Assembly (NCBI GenBank): GCA_025355595.1
Contig: JANXZI010000678.1
Coordinates: forward strand, 1 to 25,973
DNA length: 25,973 bases
Origin: Spartobacteria bacterium
GTDB lineage: Bacteria > Verrucomicrobiota > Verrucomicrobiia > Chthoniobacterales > Chthoniobacteraceae
Reading direction: 5' to 3'
A program made the position numbers and the translations under genes. Of this stretch, positions 1 through 9,194 are shown one piece after another (positions within the stretch are counted from its first letter, which is position 1; each line of letters opens with the position of its first letter). The notes beneath the pieces are model-generated. The model was not told where the DNA came from. It saw only the letters and a list, made by a program, of their open reading frames with translations, and did no database searches.

Positions 1-874
1 GCGGATTGCGCACGCCGGTCGCGAAGACCTCGAAGTCCGTGCCGTCCGGATTGCAGCGCAGGATCGCGCCGGTGTCGCTCACCTCGGAAGGCTTGCCCTC
101 CTTGCTCTTCACGTTCAGTCCGCGGTCGCCGATGCTCCAATACAGCTTGCCGTCCGGCCCGAAGCGCAGCCCGTGCATGTCGTGCCCGCGGAAGGCAAAC
201 TTCACGCCGAAGCCCGACAGCAGCTTCTCCTGCTTGTCGGATTTTCCGTCTCCGTTCGAGTCGGTGAAATGCCAGAGGTTCGGGATGCACGTCCACCACA
301 CCTCGTTGCCTCGCGCGAGGATGCCCGCGCCGGTGCCGTCGAGCGCATCGCGGAATCCGTCGGCGAAAATGGTGCTCTTGTCCGCGCGCCCCACGCCCTT
401 CGTGTCCTCCAGCACCACGATGCGCTCCTCGAAAGTCTCGAAGTTCTCCGCGAATTTTTTCGGGTCGGGGTAAAACTTGTGCATCATTGCGAGCCGCTCA
501 TCGGTCGTGCGCGATGCGATGTCGGCGTCGAGCCAGTTCATGTGCTCGCGATTGTCCACCACGCCGCCGCGAACGGGTTTGTCGTTCACCTTGCGCCCCT
601 CCTGCCGGTAGCTCTCCGCGATGAACCACCGCCCGCGTTCATCCGTCGCAAACGACACGGGATTCGAAAGCATCGGCTCATTTGCCCACAGCTCGACCTT
701 CAGCCCCGCGTCGAACTTCATGGTCTTGATCGCATTCGCACCATCCTTCGCGCCGGCCTCTGCCTTTCCGTCACCATGCGCCACGGGCGCGGGTGATGCG
801 GCGGCGGGTGCGGAGAAAATAGGCGCGGCCGATGCGAGCAGTGCGGTAATGGAAATGCAGAGCGGTCGTGTCAT
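1..874 (-). CDS. PVC-type membrane-bound dehydrogenase-like protein, 5' part (3' end outside window)
   Basis: About 291 codons are visible and the gene runs off the left edge of the window. The start at 874 gives a clear Sec signal peptide: basic MTR, a hydrophobic stretch, then an Ala/Pro-rich region ending near residue 32. The mature part begins with 'FDAGLKVELWANEPML' and continues 'NPVSFATDERGRWFIAESYR', the characteristic opening of the Pirellula/Verrucomicrobium N-terminal domain (TIGR02604). A later 'GHDMHGLRFGPDGKLYWSIG' is a beta-propeller blade resembling PQQ-dependent sugar dehydrogenases. Family members usually continue into HEAT repeats and a C-terminal haem-binding cytochrome c domain, which would lie outside this window. 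They are thought to act outside the cytoplasmic membrane on sugars or polyols, but the substrate is unknown. No Shine-Dalgarno sequence precedes the ATG. An AT-rich TATATC on the minus strand at 895-900 could be a -10 element. Family assignment is secure; the reaction is not. Confidence 0.85.
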   Translation of the reverse strand, partial: MTRPLCISITALLASAAPIFSAPAAASPAPVAHGDGKAEAGAKDGANAIKTMKFDAGLKVELWANEPMLSNPVSFATDERGRWFIAESYRQEGRKVNDKPVRGGVVDNREHMNWLDADIASRTTDERLAMMHKFYPDPKKFAENFETFEERIVVLEDTKGVGRADKSTIFADGFRDALDGTGAGILARGNEVWWTCIPNLWHFTDSNGDGKSDKQEKLLSGFGVKFAFRGHDMHGLRFGPDGKLYWSIGDRGLNVKSKEGKPSEVSDTGAILRCNPDGTDFEVFATGVRNP

Positions 875-1072
875 TTTTGAAAAAGAGTCGCGAAGATATA
901 GAACGATGTCGCGTGCGCCAGCTTAGACGCGGCACCGTGACGGCATTGTTAATTCGCGGTGGCCGCTGCGATCGCGGTCTCGAATCTCGGCGCGCGCGGG
1001 TGCCAGTTCTGCAGCGCACCTGGTCACGGAAAATGAAGTGACACCGCGCGGCGTGTCCGCCTTGCTGGCGCG

Positions 1073-2179
1073 ATGAACGACTGGTTCCGCCCCTCTGACG
1101 AAGCCGCGATTCCCTCGCCGGCGCTGCTGCTTTTCCGCGAACGCATCGAGCAGAACCTGCGGCTGATGATCGAAATCGCCGGCAGCCCCGCGCGGCTGCG
1201 CCCGCATGTGAAGACGCACAAGCTCGGCCCGCTCGTCGCGCGGCAGATCGAGCTGGGCATCGTGAAATTCAAGGCGGCCACGATCGCCGAAACCGAGATG
1301 TGCGCCGACGCCGGTGCGACGGATGTGCTGCTCGCCTTCCCGCAGGCCGGGCCGGGCATTACCCGGCTGTGCGAACTCGCGCGCAAGTTTCCGAAGACGG
1401 CGTTCAGCGTGGTGGCGGATGATCCGTCGGCAGTCTGCGCGCTCAGCGCCGCGGCAGTCGCGGCGGGCGTGACGATCGGCGTCTTCATAGATCTCGACTG
1501 CGGGATGCACCGCACCGGCATCGCGCCCGGAGATGGCGCGGTGGAACTTTACCGGCTGATGACCACGCTGCCCGAGCTGCGGGTCTGCGGACTGCACGCC
1601 TACGACGGCCACATCCACGAGCCGGACGCCGCGAAGCGCCGCGCAATCTGCGAGGAGGCGTTTGCGCCCGTGCTCGCGCTGCGTGCGAAACTCGAATCGC
1701 TCGGCCTGCCCGTGCCCGCACTCGTCGCGGGAGGCACGCCGACGTTTCCGATCCACGCATCGCACACTGACCGCGAATGCTCGCCCGGCACGACGGTGCT
1801 GTGGGACTTCGGCTACGGCGACAAATTCGACGACATGCCATTCCAGCACGCGGCGGTACTGCTCGCGCGCGTCGTGAGCAGGCCCACGCCCGACCGCCTC
1901 TGCCTCGATCTCGGCCACAAGTCCGTCGCCGCGGAAAATCCGCACCCGCGCGTACGCTTCATCGAGCTGCCCGAGGCGGTCGCGGTGATGCAGAGCGAAG
2001 AACACCTCGTGATCGAGACGCCGCGCGCCGCGGAGTTCCATGTCGGCGACACGCTGCATGGCATCCCACGCCACATCTGCCCGACGGTCGCGCTGCACGC
2101 CGAGGCGATGATCATCGAGGGTGGCCGCGTCGCGGAGACGTGGCCCATCGCCGCGCGCGCACGGCGGCTGACGGTGTGA
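1073..2179 (+). CDS. D-threonine aldolase / D-serine dehydratase-like PLP enzyme
   Basis: This is a complete 368-aa fold-type III PLP enzyme with an alanine-racemase-like N-terminal barrel (Ala_racemase_N) and a C-terminal D-serine-dehydratase-like domain. The motif RPHVKTHK at residues 43-50 contains the expected PLP lysine, most likely K47, and follows the typical opening 'IPSPALLLF'. Near the C-terminus, H334 and C336 in 'IPRHICPTVALH' match the His/Cys pair that binds the divalent metal in D-threonine aldolases and eukaryotic-type D-serine dehydratases. Family members cleave D-threonine-like beta-hydroxy amino acids to glycine plus an aldehyde, or deaminate D-serine. The sequence alone does not decide between these. 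The protein is cytosolic, with no signal peptide. It stands alone, followed by a strong terminator at 2253-2290. No Shine-Dalgarno sequence is visible; the ATG is chosen because homology begins a few residues later. Confidence 0.88.
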   Translation: MNDWFRPSDEAAIPSPALLLFRERIEQNLRLMIEIAGSPARLRPHVKTHKLGPLVARQIELGIVKFKAATIAETEMCADAGATDVLLAFPQAGPGITRLCELARKFPKTAFSVVADDPSAVCALSAAAVAAGVTIGVFIDLDCGMHRTGIAPGDGAVELYRLMTTLPELRVCGLHAYDGHIHEPDAAKRRAICEEAFAPVLALRAKLESLGLPVPALVAGGTPTFPIHASHTDRECSPGTTVLWDFGYGDKFDDMPFQHAAVLLARVVSRPTPDRLCLDLGHKSVAAENPHPRVRFIELPEAVAVMQSEEHLVIETPRAAEFHVGDTLHGIPRHICPTVALHAEAMIIEGGRVAETWPIAARARRLTV

Positions 2180-2252
2180 GTGCGGGGCATCATCGTCCAT
2201 CCGCACCGGCTGAATCTCGGCGGTGCCGTGGCCTCCTCACCTCGCAGGAGTG

Positions 2253-2290
2253 AGCTGGGCGGAGCCCCCCCGGACTCCGCCCAGCTTTTT
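2253..2290 (+). terminator. Rho-independent terminator of the PLP enzyme gene
   Basis: A perfect 12-bp stem is formed by 2253-2264 (AGCTGGGCGGAG) and 2275-2286 (CTCCGCCCAGCT), with a 10-nt C-rich loop. A run of T follows at 2286-2290 on the plus strand. It lies 73 bp past the stop codon at 2179. The T run is only on the plus side, so it should act mainly on plus-strand transcripts. Confidence 0.88.
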
Positions 2291-2301
2291 CCCAACCAAC
2301 A

Positions 2302-2463
2302 TCAACAAAGTCGGAACGCCGCGCTGTGCAGCCGCGGACGAAGGCACCCGCCGGAGACCGGCACGATGGCGCTGCCCGGAAGCACGCTGCCCAACGTCTC
2401 GCGAACGACGGCGGAGCCACCGAGTGGCCGGGCGGTGTTGCGGTCGTGGAGTTGCGTTTTCAT
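2302..2463 (-). CDS. Possible small protein, 53 aa, unknown
   Basis: An ATG at 2463 opens a 53-codon frame beginning MKTQLHDRNTARPLGG and ending at a TGA at 2302-2304. No family is recognised and there is no signal peptide or membrane segment. Three observations argue for it. Counted by eye, third-position GC is about 79%, first-position about 70% and second-position about 57%, the usual order for real genes in GC-rich DNA. An AGGA precedes the ATG by about 11 nt. A minus-strand TATAAT lies at 2517-2522, although without a recognisable -35 box. Against it are its short length and the lack of recognised homology. It could be chance or a remnant. Confidence 0.3.
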   Translation of the reverse strand: MKTQLHDRNTARPLGGSAVVRETLGSVLPGSAIVPVSGGCLRPRLHSAAFRLC

Positions 2464-2516
2464 CGGGATGCATTCCTGAGATAGCGGGAACCGTGCCGCG
2501 TCCGTGTGTTCGCCGG

Positions 2517-2522
2517 ATTATA
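2517..2522 (-). promoter_or_regulatory. Possible -10 element (TATAAT) upstream of the small ORF
   Basis: The minus strand reads TATAAT here, preceded by AAAA, in otherwise very GC-rich DNA just beyond the stop codon of the HExxH membrane protein gene. No TTGACA-like -35 box is present at the usual distance. If used, transcription would start near 2510 and give a leader of about 45 nt before the ATG at 2463. Confidence 0.25.
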
Positions 2523-2533
2523 TTTTCCCCGCC

Positions 2534-3451
2534 CTACGATCCGAGCGTGTGCTGCCACAGCCAGCCGATGAATTCCCCGCACAGCGCGAACGCCTTTCCC
2601 ACGCCGTCGTAGAAGCCCAGCGCGCTCGCGGCCAGCGCCCGCCCGTACGCGCGCCAGCCCACGTATGGCGCGAAGACGAGCAGCGTCCCGCTGAGCAGGA
2701 TCGTATTCGCGAGATAGACGAGTGCGAACGAGAACAGCCGGCCCGGCCCGTGAAAATCGCTCTGCCTGCGCCGCAGCACCCAGAGCGTGAACGTGAGGTG
2801 AAACATCCACGTGACCCCGAGCGCGACGAGGAATGGCTCCCGCAGGAACGACGGCCCCATCACCATCGTCGTGAGCCCCCACGCCACGAGCACGGGCACC
2901 GCGAACGACGGCCAAAGGTAAGGCGCGAGCGCGATGAGAAAATTGTATTTGTCCGTGACGATGTAGCCGCCGTCCGAGCCGATGTGGAAGTCCTTCACCT
3001 TCCCGCGAAAGGTCCACGCCATGAGCATGTGCATCATCTCATGGCCGAAGACGTAGGCGCGCACCGGCTGCGGCTGTTGGAAGACGAGGAGGCTCGCGCA
3101 AGTGATCGCCAGCCACGCGCCCGCGCCGATCGCGAACCACTGGAATTCGCCCGACCTCCAGAACGGCACATGGTGCGCGCCAGCCTTCACATTCATGAAG
3201 GCGACGAAAAGTGCCGCGGTGAAAATCCACACAAACGGCACGAGGCTCAGCCCCGCGAGGATGTTCCAAAGGCGGTCGCCCCGCCGCTTCGGCGGAAGCA
3301 CAAGCGTTTCCTCATGGGCGACCTCGGCCTCGCGTCTCGCAGCGACGGACGCCTTGAGCTTCGACTGCTCGGCCAGCTCATACTGCTGGCTGTCCTTGCG
3401 GGCAGGCTTCCTTGCGGCAGTCTTTGGTTTGGCGCGGCGCAGCTTGGGCAC
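2534..3451 (-). CDS. Polytopic membrane protein with HExxH motif (M50-like putative metalloprotease)
   Basis: This is a 305-aa protein with a basic Lys/Arg/Ala-rich cytoplasmic N-terminus (about residues 1-60) and about six hydrophobic segments, near 64-86, 104-124, 170-195, 205-226, 240-262 and possibly 270-300. The sequence VFGHEMMHMLM places an HExxH zinc motif at H137-H141 at the edge of a membrane segment, as in site-2-type (M50) intramembrane peptidases. A later 'YNFLIALAPYLWP' around 169-181 resembles conserved features of M50-related membrane proteins. Peptidase activity is an inference, because no classical NPDG third-ligand motif is obvious. The start is GTG at 3451, the first possible start after an in-frame TAG six bases upstream; the next Met (residue 86) would remove the first membrane segment. 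It is transcribed divergently from the GT-C-like gene and sits alone. Confidence 0.75.
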   Translation of the reverse strand: MPKLRRAKPKTAARKPARKDSQQYELAEQSKLKASVAARREAEVAHEETLVLPPKRRGDRLWNILAGLSLVPFVWIFTAALFVAFMNVKAGAHHVPFWRSGEFQWFAIGAGAWLAITCASLLVFQQPQPVRAYVFGHEMMHMLMAWTFRGKVKDFHIGSDGGYIVTDKYNFLIALAPYLWPSFAVPVLVAWGLTTMVMGPSFLREPFLVALGVTWMFHLTFTLWVLRRRQSDFHGPGRLFSFALVYLANTILLSGTLLVFAPYVGWRAYGRALAASALGFYDGVGKAFALCGEFIGWLWQHTLGS

Positions 3452-3540
3452 GGGCTAGGAAAGTGCAGGGCCATGCGAGGGCTGTCGAGCGTGGAGCGCC
3501 AAGCTGCACGCGGCGACTTCACGCTTCCTTCGCCCTTCGT

Positions 3541-3560
3541 CCTCCGTCATTCGTCATTCC
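3541..3560 (+). repeat. Partial copy of the GTCATTCGTCATTC dispersed repeat
   Basis: The plus strand carries CGTCATTCGTCATTC immediately before the ATG at 3565, identical to the core of the right arm of the hairpin at 4473-4505. No inverted partner lies nearby, so this looks like a solo or truncated unit. It occupies the position where a ribosome-binding site would be expected. Confidence 0.6.
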
Positions 3561-3564
3561 CGCA

Positions 3565-5547
3565 ATGCCCACCCGCCGACTCCAGTTGCTCGTCTTCGCG
3601 CTCTCGTTAATTACGTTTGCGTGGTTCCACCAAGGCGGCGGATGGAACCAGAATGCGCGCTTTGCCGAGGTGCGCGCGATCGTGGAGCAGGGGCGCTTCG
3701 CAGTGGATGACTACCTCGTCTATCACCCGGCGCAGGGCCGGCATCTCGTCCGTCCGCAGGTCGTGCGCGGGGAGTTCACCATCAATGGTGAACGGCATCA
3801 GCTCTCGTGGGGCGACTGGCAAAATCTCGGCACCGAGGCCGCGCCCGAGTGGCGGCAGATGGCCGTGAATGGCGAGCCGCTCAGTCCCACAGCCACGATG
3901 GTGATCATCGGCGAAGGCACCTGCAGCGGCGATGTCGGCATCGCGCCGGACGGGCACTTTCACCCGAACAAACCGCCCGGCGCCTCGCTGCTCGCGCTGC
4001 CGCCGTACTTCGTGATCTACCACATCGAGCGCTGGCTCGGGATCGATCCGGACGACTGGTGGGTGCTCACGGTGAACGCGTGGCTGTGCTCGGTCTTCAC
4101 GGTCGGGCTCGCGTCCGCGCTCGGCGTCGTGCTCGTGCTGCGCGTCGCATCGCAGATGTATCCGGGAAATAATGGGGCCGCGCTCGCGGCCGCACTCACG
4201 TTCGGATTCGGCACGACGTTCTTCCCGTTCGCCACGCTGATGTTCGATCACAACATCACCGCCGTGCTCCTGCTCGCGAGCTTCGCCGCCGTGCGGAACG
4301 GCCGTCCGATGACCGCCGGCGTCTGGGCGGGCGTCGCAGCGGTGACAAATTATCTCGCGGCGATCCCCGGCGCATTCTTTGCAGTGTGGGCGCTGCTGAA
4401 AAAAAATGACGGATGTCGAATGACGAATGACGAAGCGATTCCCGCCGTCAGCGTGAAACCGGCGGACTCGGACTTCGTCATTCGTCATTCGACATCCGTC
4501 ATTTTCCATCCTGCCGCCGCCCTCCGCTTCACCCTCGGCGTCCTGCCGTGCCTCGTGGTGCTGCTCGCATACAATGTCGCGGCGTTCGGCTCGCCCTTCG
4601 CGCTGAACACGAGCTTTCAAAATCCGATCTTCAAGGAACTCACGCCCGCGTTTCTCGGCATGTTCGTGAAGCCAAGCTGGTTTGCCACGCTCGTCATCAC
4701 GGTCTCGCCGTGGCGCGGAATCTTCGTGCTGTCGCCGGTGATCATCGCGGCGGTCGCGTGCCTTTTCTGCCGTGGAAAAATGAAAACGCCGCGCGCGGAA
4801 CGCTGGCTGATCGTCGCGTGCGCCGCGTTCTTTTTCCTCATCAACATCTCCTTCAACGGCTTTCACGGCGGCTTTGCGGCGGGACCGCGCTACCTCATCC
4901 CGGCGCTGCCGTTCGTGTGTCTCGCGCTGGTGCCGGCCTTCGTCCGCTGGCCTCGCGTGACGACGGTCCTCGCCGCCGTGAGCATCGTGCAGCAGGCGCT
5001 GCTCACGATCACCGATGCGCTGAACCCGCTCGGCGTCGGCGCGCACGCGTGGGTGAACCACCCCGACGAATGGAAGGAAAAGCTGCGCGGCAACAGCCTC
5101 GTGTGGCGCTACGCATGGCCGCTTTTCGCACATGGCCGCGCGTGGCCGGTGATTGATGCAAAGTTCGAGGAGTGGCTCGGCAACCAGCGCAAGGCGCTGG
5201 CAAAAAAAGGAATGCCGGCCGTGGAGGTGGATGCGCAGATGGCGAAGCTGCGCAGTGAGACGTGGGAAAAAGTCATGCGCGGCGATCCCGACCCGCTGTG
5301 GATCGCAGCGATGGACGGGCCGGTTTCGACGAACACGCTCGGCCCGTGGGACGGCACGTATTTCCAGACATTTCCCGCACACTCACCCGCAACAGAGTGG
5401 GCCGCGTTCAATGTCGGCGAGCTGATTTTCCCCGCGAGCCGGTGGAGTCTCGCGCCGCTACTCGCGCTGTGGATGGCAGGCGCGTTTGCGATCCGGCGCT
5501 GTGTGCGAAATGAAGCGGACACTCTCGCGAAGCCGCGGACAAGGTAG
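3565..5547 (+). CDS. Polytopic membrane protein, GT-C glycosyltransferase-like
   Basis: The protein is 660 aa from the ATG at 3565, which places a first hydrophobic helix at residues 7-20. After it come 'NARFAEVRAIVEQGRF', a large extracytoplasmic loop, 'HPNKPPGASLLALP', and about eight further hydrophobic segments. That layout (an acidic residue in loop 1, a KPPG motif, many helices) recalls GT-C lipid-linked sugar transferases such as the ArnT/PMT group, but the match is not decisive. The frame is open upstream to 3412; I reject that extension because it is Arg-rich, lacks membrane character and covers the repeat fragment at 3541-3560. Residues about 280-314 are encoded by a 103-bp hairpin repeat (4403-4505) inserted between two membrane segments without breaking the frame. 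The C-terminal region (about 500-640) is a soluble loop followed by a last helix. No Shine-Dalgarno sequence is visible. Confidence 0.75.
   Translation: MPTRRLQLLVFALSLITFAWFHQGGGWNQNARFAEVRAIVEQGRFAVDDYLVYHPAQGRHLVRPQVVRGEFTINGERHQLSWGDWQNLGTEAAPEWRQMAVNGEPLSPTATMVIIGEGTCSGDVGIAPDGHFHPNKPPGASLLALPPYFVIYHIERWLGIDPDDWWVLTVNAWLCSVFTVGLASALGVVLVLRVASQMYPGNNGAALAAALTFGFGTTFFPFATLMFDHNITAVLLLASFAAVRNGRPMTAGVWAGVAAVTNYLAAIPGAFFAVWALLKKNDGCRMTNDEAIPAVSVKPADSDFVIRHSTSVIFHPAAALRFTLGVLPCLVVLLAYNVAAFGSPFALNTSFQNPIFKELTPAFLGMFVKPSWFATLVITVSPWRGIFVLSPVIIAAVACLFCRGKMKTPRAERWLIVACAAFFFLINISFNGFHGGFAAGPRYLIPALPFVCLALVPAFVRWPRVTTVLAAVSIVQQALLTITDALNPLGVGAHAWVNHPDEWKEKLRGNSLVWRYAWPLFAHGRAWPVIDAKFEEWLGNQRKALAKKGMPAVEVDAQMAKLRSETWEKVMRGDPDPLWIAAMDGPVSTNTLGPWDGTYFQTFPAHSPATEWAAFNVGELIFPASRWSLAPLLALWMAGAFAIRRCVRNEADTLAKPRTR
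4403..4505. repeat. 103-bp hairpin element with perfect 33-bp inverted arms, inside a coding sequence
   Basis: The left arm 4403-4435 and the right arm 4473-4505 are exact reverse complements over 33 bp. They are built from repeats of the 7-mer GAATGAC/GTCATTC. The 37-bp spacer itself contains a small CCGCC/GGCGG stem (4442-4446 with 4461-4465). Translated, the element gives a hydrophilic segment ('GCRMTNDE' and 'FVIRHSTSVIF') unlike the flanking membrane segments. The element looks like a REP- or MITE-type repeat that entered the gene without disrupting the frame. Confidence 0.85.
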
Positions 5548-5611
5548 GGGAGGAATCCCCTTCTCGACTTCACCGCGGCGCGTTCCCTAAGAACACATTC
5601 CTCAATTTTCC

Positions 5612-7315
<1,704 letters not shown>

Positions 7316-7527
7316 TCACTTTGCCACGGGCCCGTTCTTTCACCCGAGTTTGAAAAATCGGACGGCTTCTCGAGTGGCTGGTCATCCACGGTCTTTGCGA
7401 TTTTTGCAGCGAGGAGCCCCACCTTCGACGACTGCATTCTCCCCGCACGTAACGTAGCGCGGGCCACCGGGAAACCGACCGCTTTTCCCAGCGTTCGGGC
7501 GGGCGCACGAAGGGCACAAGACATGCT

Positions 7528-7533
7528 TATAAT
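7528..7533 (+). promoter_or_regulatory. Candidate -10 element (TATAAT) of the small exported-protein gene
   Basis: A perfect TATAAT lies in a locally AT-rich stretch (7525-7552) of an otherwise GC-rich intergenic region. Transcription would begin near 7540, just upstream of the preferred ATG at 7562. No good -35 box is seen. This placement argues against the in-frame start codons at 7523 and 7544. Confidence 0.4.
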
Positions 7534-7561
7534 TTCCATAATCATGTTTTTACGGAAGAAA

Positions 7562-8035
7562 ATGAAGCTCCGCATCGCGTACAGCCTGCTCGCACTCACC
7601 GCTGCTTCAGTCGTCGCCTACGATGCCCAAAGCCGCAGTCAGCCTCCCGCGCAGGAGAGACCGACGGCACCGGCACCGACGCGCACCCTGGCATCCGCAC
7701 CGTCTATCTCCCCGTTGGCGGACTCGCCATTTGCTGAGGCAGGGCAGGAAAATTTCCGCGCCCGTCAGCAGACGATCACGCAGGCGGAAAAGACTGCGGC
7801 CCACTTGCCCGAACGGCACCTTGGATCATCGGGCGTCTATTTTCTGAAAGTCGCCGTGCAGTTCGAATCCAAGAATGGCCCGGTCGCGCTGAACCGCGGT
7901 ACGCGCGTCCGGCTGCTGAGCGAGCAGGATGGAAAATTCCGCATGCGCCGCAACAATGCCGATTTCCTCATCGAGAAATCGCAGGTCACGGACGACCTCA
8001 ACGAACTCGGCACGCTCGCGCACAACGCTTCGTAG
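7562..8035 (+). CDS. Small exported protein, SH3-like C-terminus, function unknown
   Basis: The protein is 157 aa from the ATG at 7562. It begins MKLRIAYSLLALTAASVVAYDAQ, a typical Sec signal peptide. A Pro/Ala/Arg-rich linker follows to about residue 60, then a Gln/Ala-rich helix-like segment. The C-terminal ~60 residues contain 'LNRGTRVRLLSEQDGKF', which reads like a bacterial SH3-type beta-barrel. In-frame starts at 7523 and 7544 exist but would lie at or beside the candidate -10 element at 7528-7533. A GGAAG at 7554-7558 sits very close to the chosen ATG. The gene lies between glnS and dprA with its own likely promoter. I do not recognise a named family; a periplasmic or cell-wall role is only inferred. 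Confidence 0.65.
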   Translation: MKLRIAYSLLALTAASVVAYDAQSRSQPPAQERPTAPAPTRTLASAPSISPLADSPFAEAGQENFRARQQTITQAEKTAAHLPERHLGSSGVYFLKVAVQFESKNGPVALNRGTRVRLLSEQDGKFRMRRNNADFLIEKSQVTDDLNELGTLAHNAS

Positions 8036-8072
8036 CACTTGCATTGCCCCGCGGAGCCGATAGACCGCGCGC

Positions 8073-9194
8073 GTGACTGACACGGAAGCCTGCATCGCCC
8101 TCAACATGGTGCCGGGCATGGGTCCGGTGCGGCTGCGTACGCTGCTCGAAACTTTCGAGACCCCGCAGCGCATCCTCGCCGCCGGTGCCGCCGCATTGCG
8201 CGCGGCGAAGGGCGTAGGCAAAGAGACTGCGGACTCCATCGCCGCTTGGGAATCGCACGTGGACCTCACGGCGGAACTGAAGCGCATCGCCGACTTCAGC
8301 GCAAAAGTGATCACGATGAATTCGCCCGAATATCCCACGGCGCTCCGCACGATCCACAATCCGCCCGTCGTCCTCTACGTCTGGGGCGATCTCCGGCCCG
8401 CGGATGCCCACGCCATCGGCGTCGTCGGCTCACGCAATGTCACGCACTACGGCACCGAGACGGCGAAGAAGATCTCCTATCAGATCGCATTCGCGGGCTA
8501 CGCGATCGTCAGCGGACTCGCACGCGGCATTGATACCGCCGCGCATCAGGGCGCGCTCGCGGCGAAGGGCCGCACCATCGCCGTCCTCGGCAGCGGACTC
8601 TCGCAGCTTTACCCGCCGGAAAATCACAGCCTCGCGGAAAAGATCGCCGCATCCGGCGCCGTCGTCAGCGAGTATCCGATGGAGCGCCCCGCGGATCGGC
8701 AGACATTCCCGTATCGCAATCGCATCGTCGCCGGCTGGGGCCGCGGTCTCCTCGTCGTCGAGGCCGGCCTGAACAGCGGCGCGCTCATCACCGCCAACCA
8801 AGCGGTCGAGCAGGGCCGCACCGTCTTCGCCGTGCCCGGCCAGATCGATCGCCCGACGAGTGCGGGCACAAATCGCCTCATCCAGCAGGGCGCGCGGCTC
8901 GTCACTTCCGCCGACGACATCCTCGACGAACTCGGCACGCTCATCCCGCGCGGCGCATCGCTTTCTCCCTCGGAAAAAGGCCCTCAGGCTGGCAGCACCG
9001 ATCCGTCGTCACGTCCCGCGCTCTCGCACGATGAGACGCTCCTCGTCACCGCGCTGCAAGTCGGCGACATGTCGATCGACGAACTCTCCGCGGCCACGCG
9101 GCTGCCGCTCGGAAAAATCAGCGGCACGCTCCTTGGCCTCGAGATGAAGCGCCTCATCCGCGCGCTCCCCGGCCACCGCTACGAGCGCGTCTGA
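8073..9194 (+). CDS. dprA: DNA-processing protein DprA (Smf)
   Basis: This is a complete 373-aa DprA. The protein binds incoming single-stranded DNA and loads RecA during natural transformation. The N-terminal helix-hairpin-helix-like region (about 1-60) is followed by a Rossmann-like fold with 'VVGSRNVTHYG' at 117-127, 'SGLARGIDTAAHQGAL' at 147-162 and 'FPYRNRIVAGWGRGLLVVEA' at 212-231, the classic family signatures. 'VPGQIDRPTSAGTNRLIQQGA' motifs come next, and the C-terminal ~60 residues form a winged-helix domain ('SIDELSAATRLPLGKI'). The start is GTG at 8073, 37 bp after the preceding stop; it has no Shine-Dalgarno sequence but homology begins at once. The 3' end overlaps the convergent CNNM gene by 16 bp. 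Whether the organism is competent cannot be told from this window. Confidence 0.97.
   Translation: MTDTEACIALNMVPGMGPVRLRTLLETFETPQRILAAGAAALRAAKGVGKETADSIAAWESHVDLTAELKRIADFSAKVITMNSPEYPTALRTIHNPPVVLYVWGDLRPADAHAIGVVGSRNVTHYGTETAKKISYQIAFAGYAIVSGLARGIDTAAHQGALAAKGRTIAVLGSGLSQLYPPENHSLAEKIAASGAVVSEYPMERPADRQTFPYRNRIVAGWGRGLLVVEAGLNSGALITANQAVEQGRTVFAVPGQIDRPTSAGTNRLIQQGARLVTSADDILDELGTLIPRGASLSPSEKGPQAGSTDPSSRPALSHDETLLVTALQVGDMSIDELSAATRLPLGKISGTLLGLEMKRLIRALPGHRYERV

Larger units (their letters stand above)
2180..2533. other. Convergent intergenic region with terminator and a possible small ORF
   Basis: This 354-bp space lies between the converging 3' ends of the PLP enzyme and the HExxH membrane protein. 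It holds a strong hairpin terminator at 2253-2290 and a candidate 53-codon minus-strand ORF at 2302-2463. A minus-strand TATAAT sits at 2517-2522, about 54 bp upstream of that ORF. I see no tRNA, riboswitch or transposon in it. Confidence 0.6.

Noticed and set aside
923..2206. 427-codon open frame on the minus strand
   Set aside because: It is antisense to the PLP enzyme, with Arg/His-rich composition and no domain.
3412..3564. Upstream extension of the GT-C-like gene
   Set aside because: The added residues are Arg-rich and precede the first membrane helix, and the stretch includes a dispersed-repeat fragment. The ATG at 3565 fits better.
2504..3610. 368-codon open frame on the plus strand
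   Set aside because: It is the mirror of the HExxH membrane protein gene and consists largely of charged residues typical of antisense frames.
3607..5382. 591-codon open frame on the minus strand
   Set aside because: It lies wholly opposite the membrane-protein gene, is rich in Arg, His and Glu, and has no recognisable domain. It is a mirror frame of GC-rich coding DNA.
7316..7527. Possible structured RNA or riboswitch before the small exported-protein gene
   Set aside because: Only weak stems (for example a 6-bp GGGAAA/TTTCCC) are visible and no known riboswitch core was recognised. It also lies upstream of the candidate promoter.
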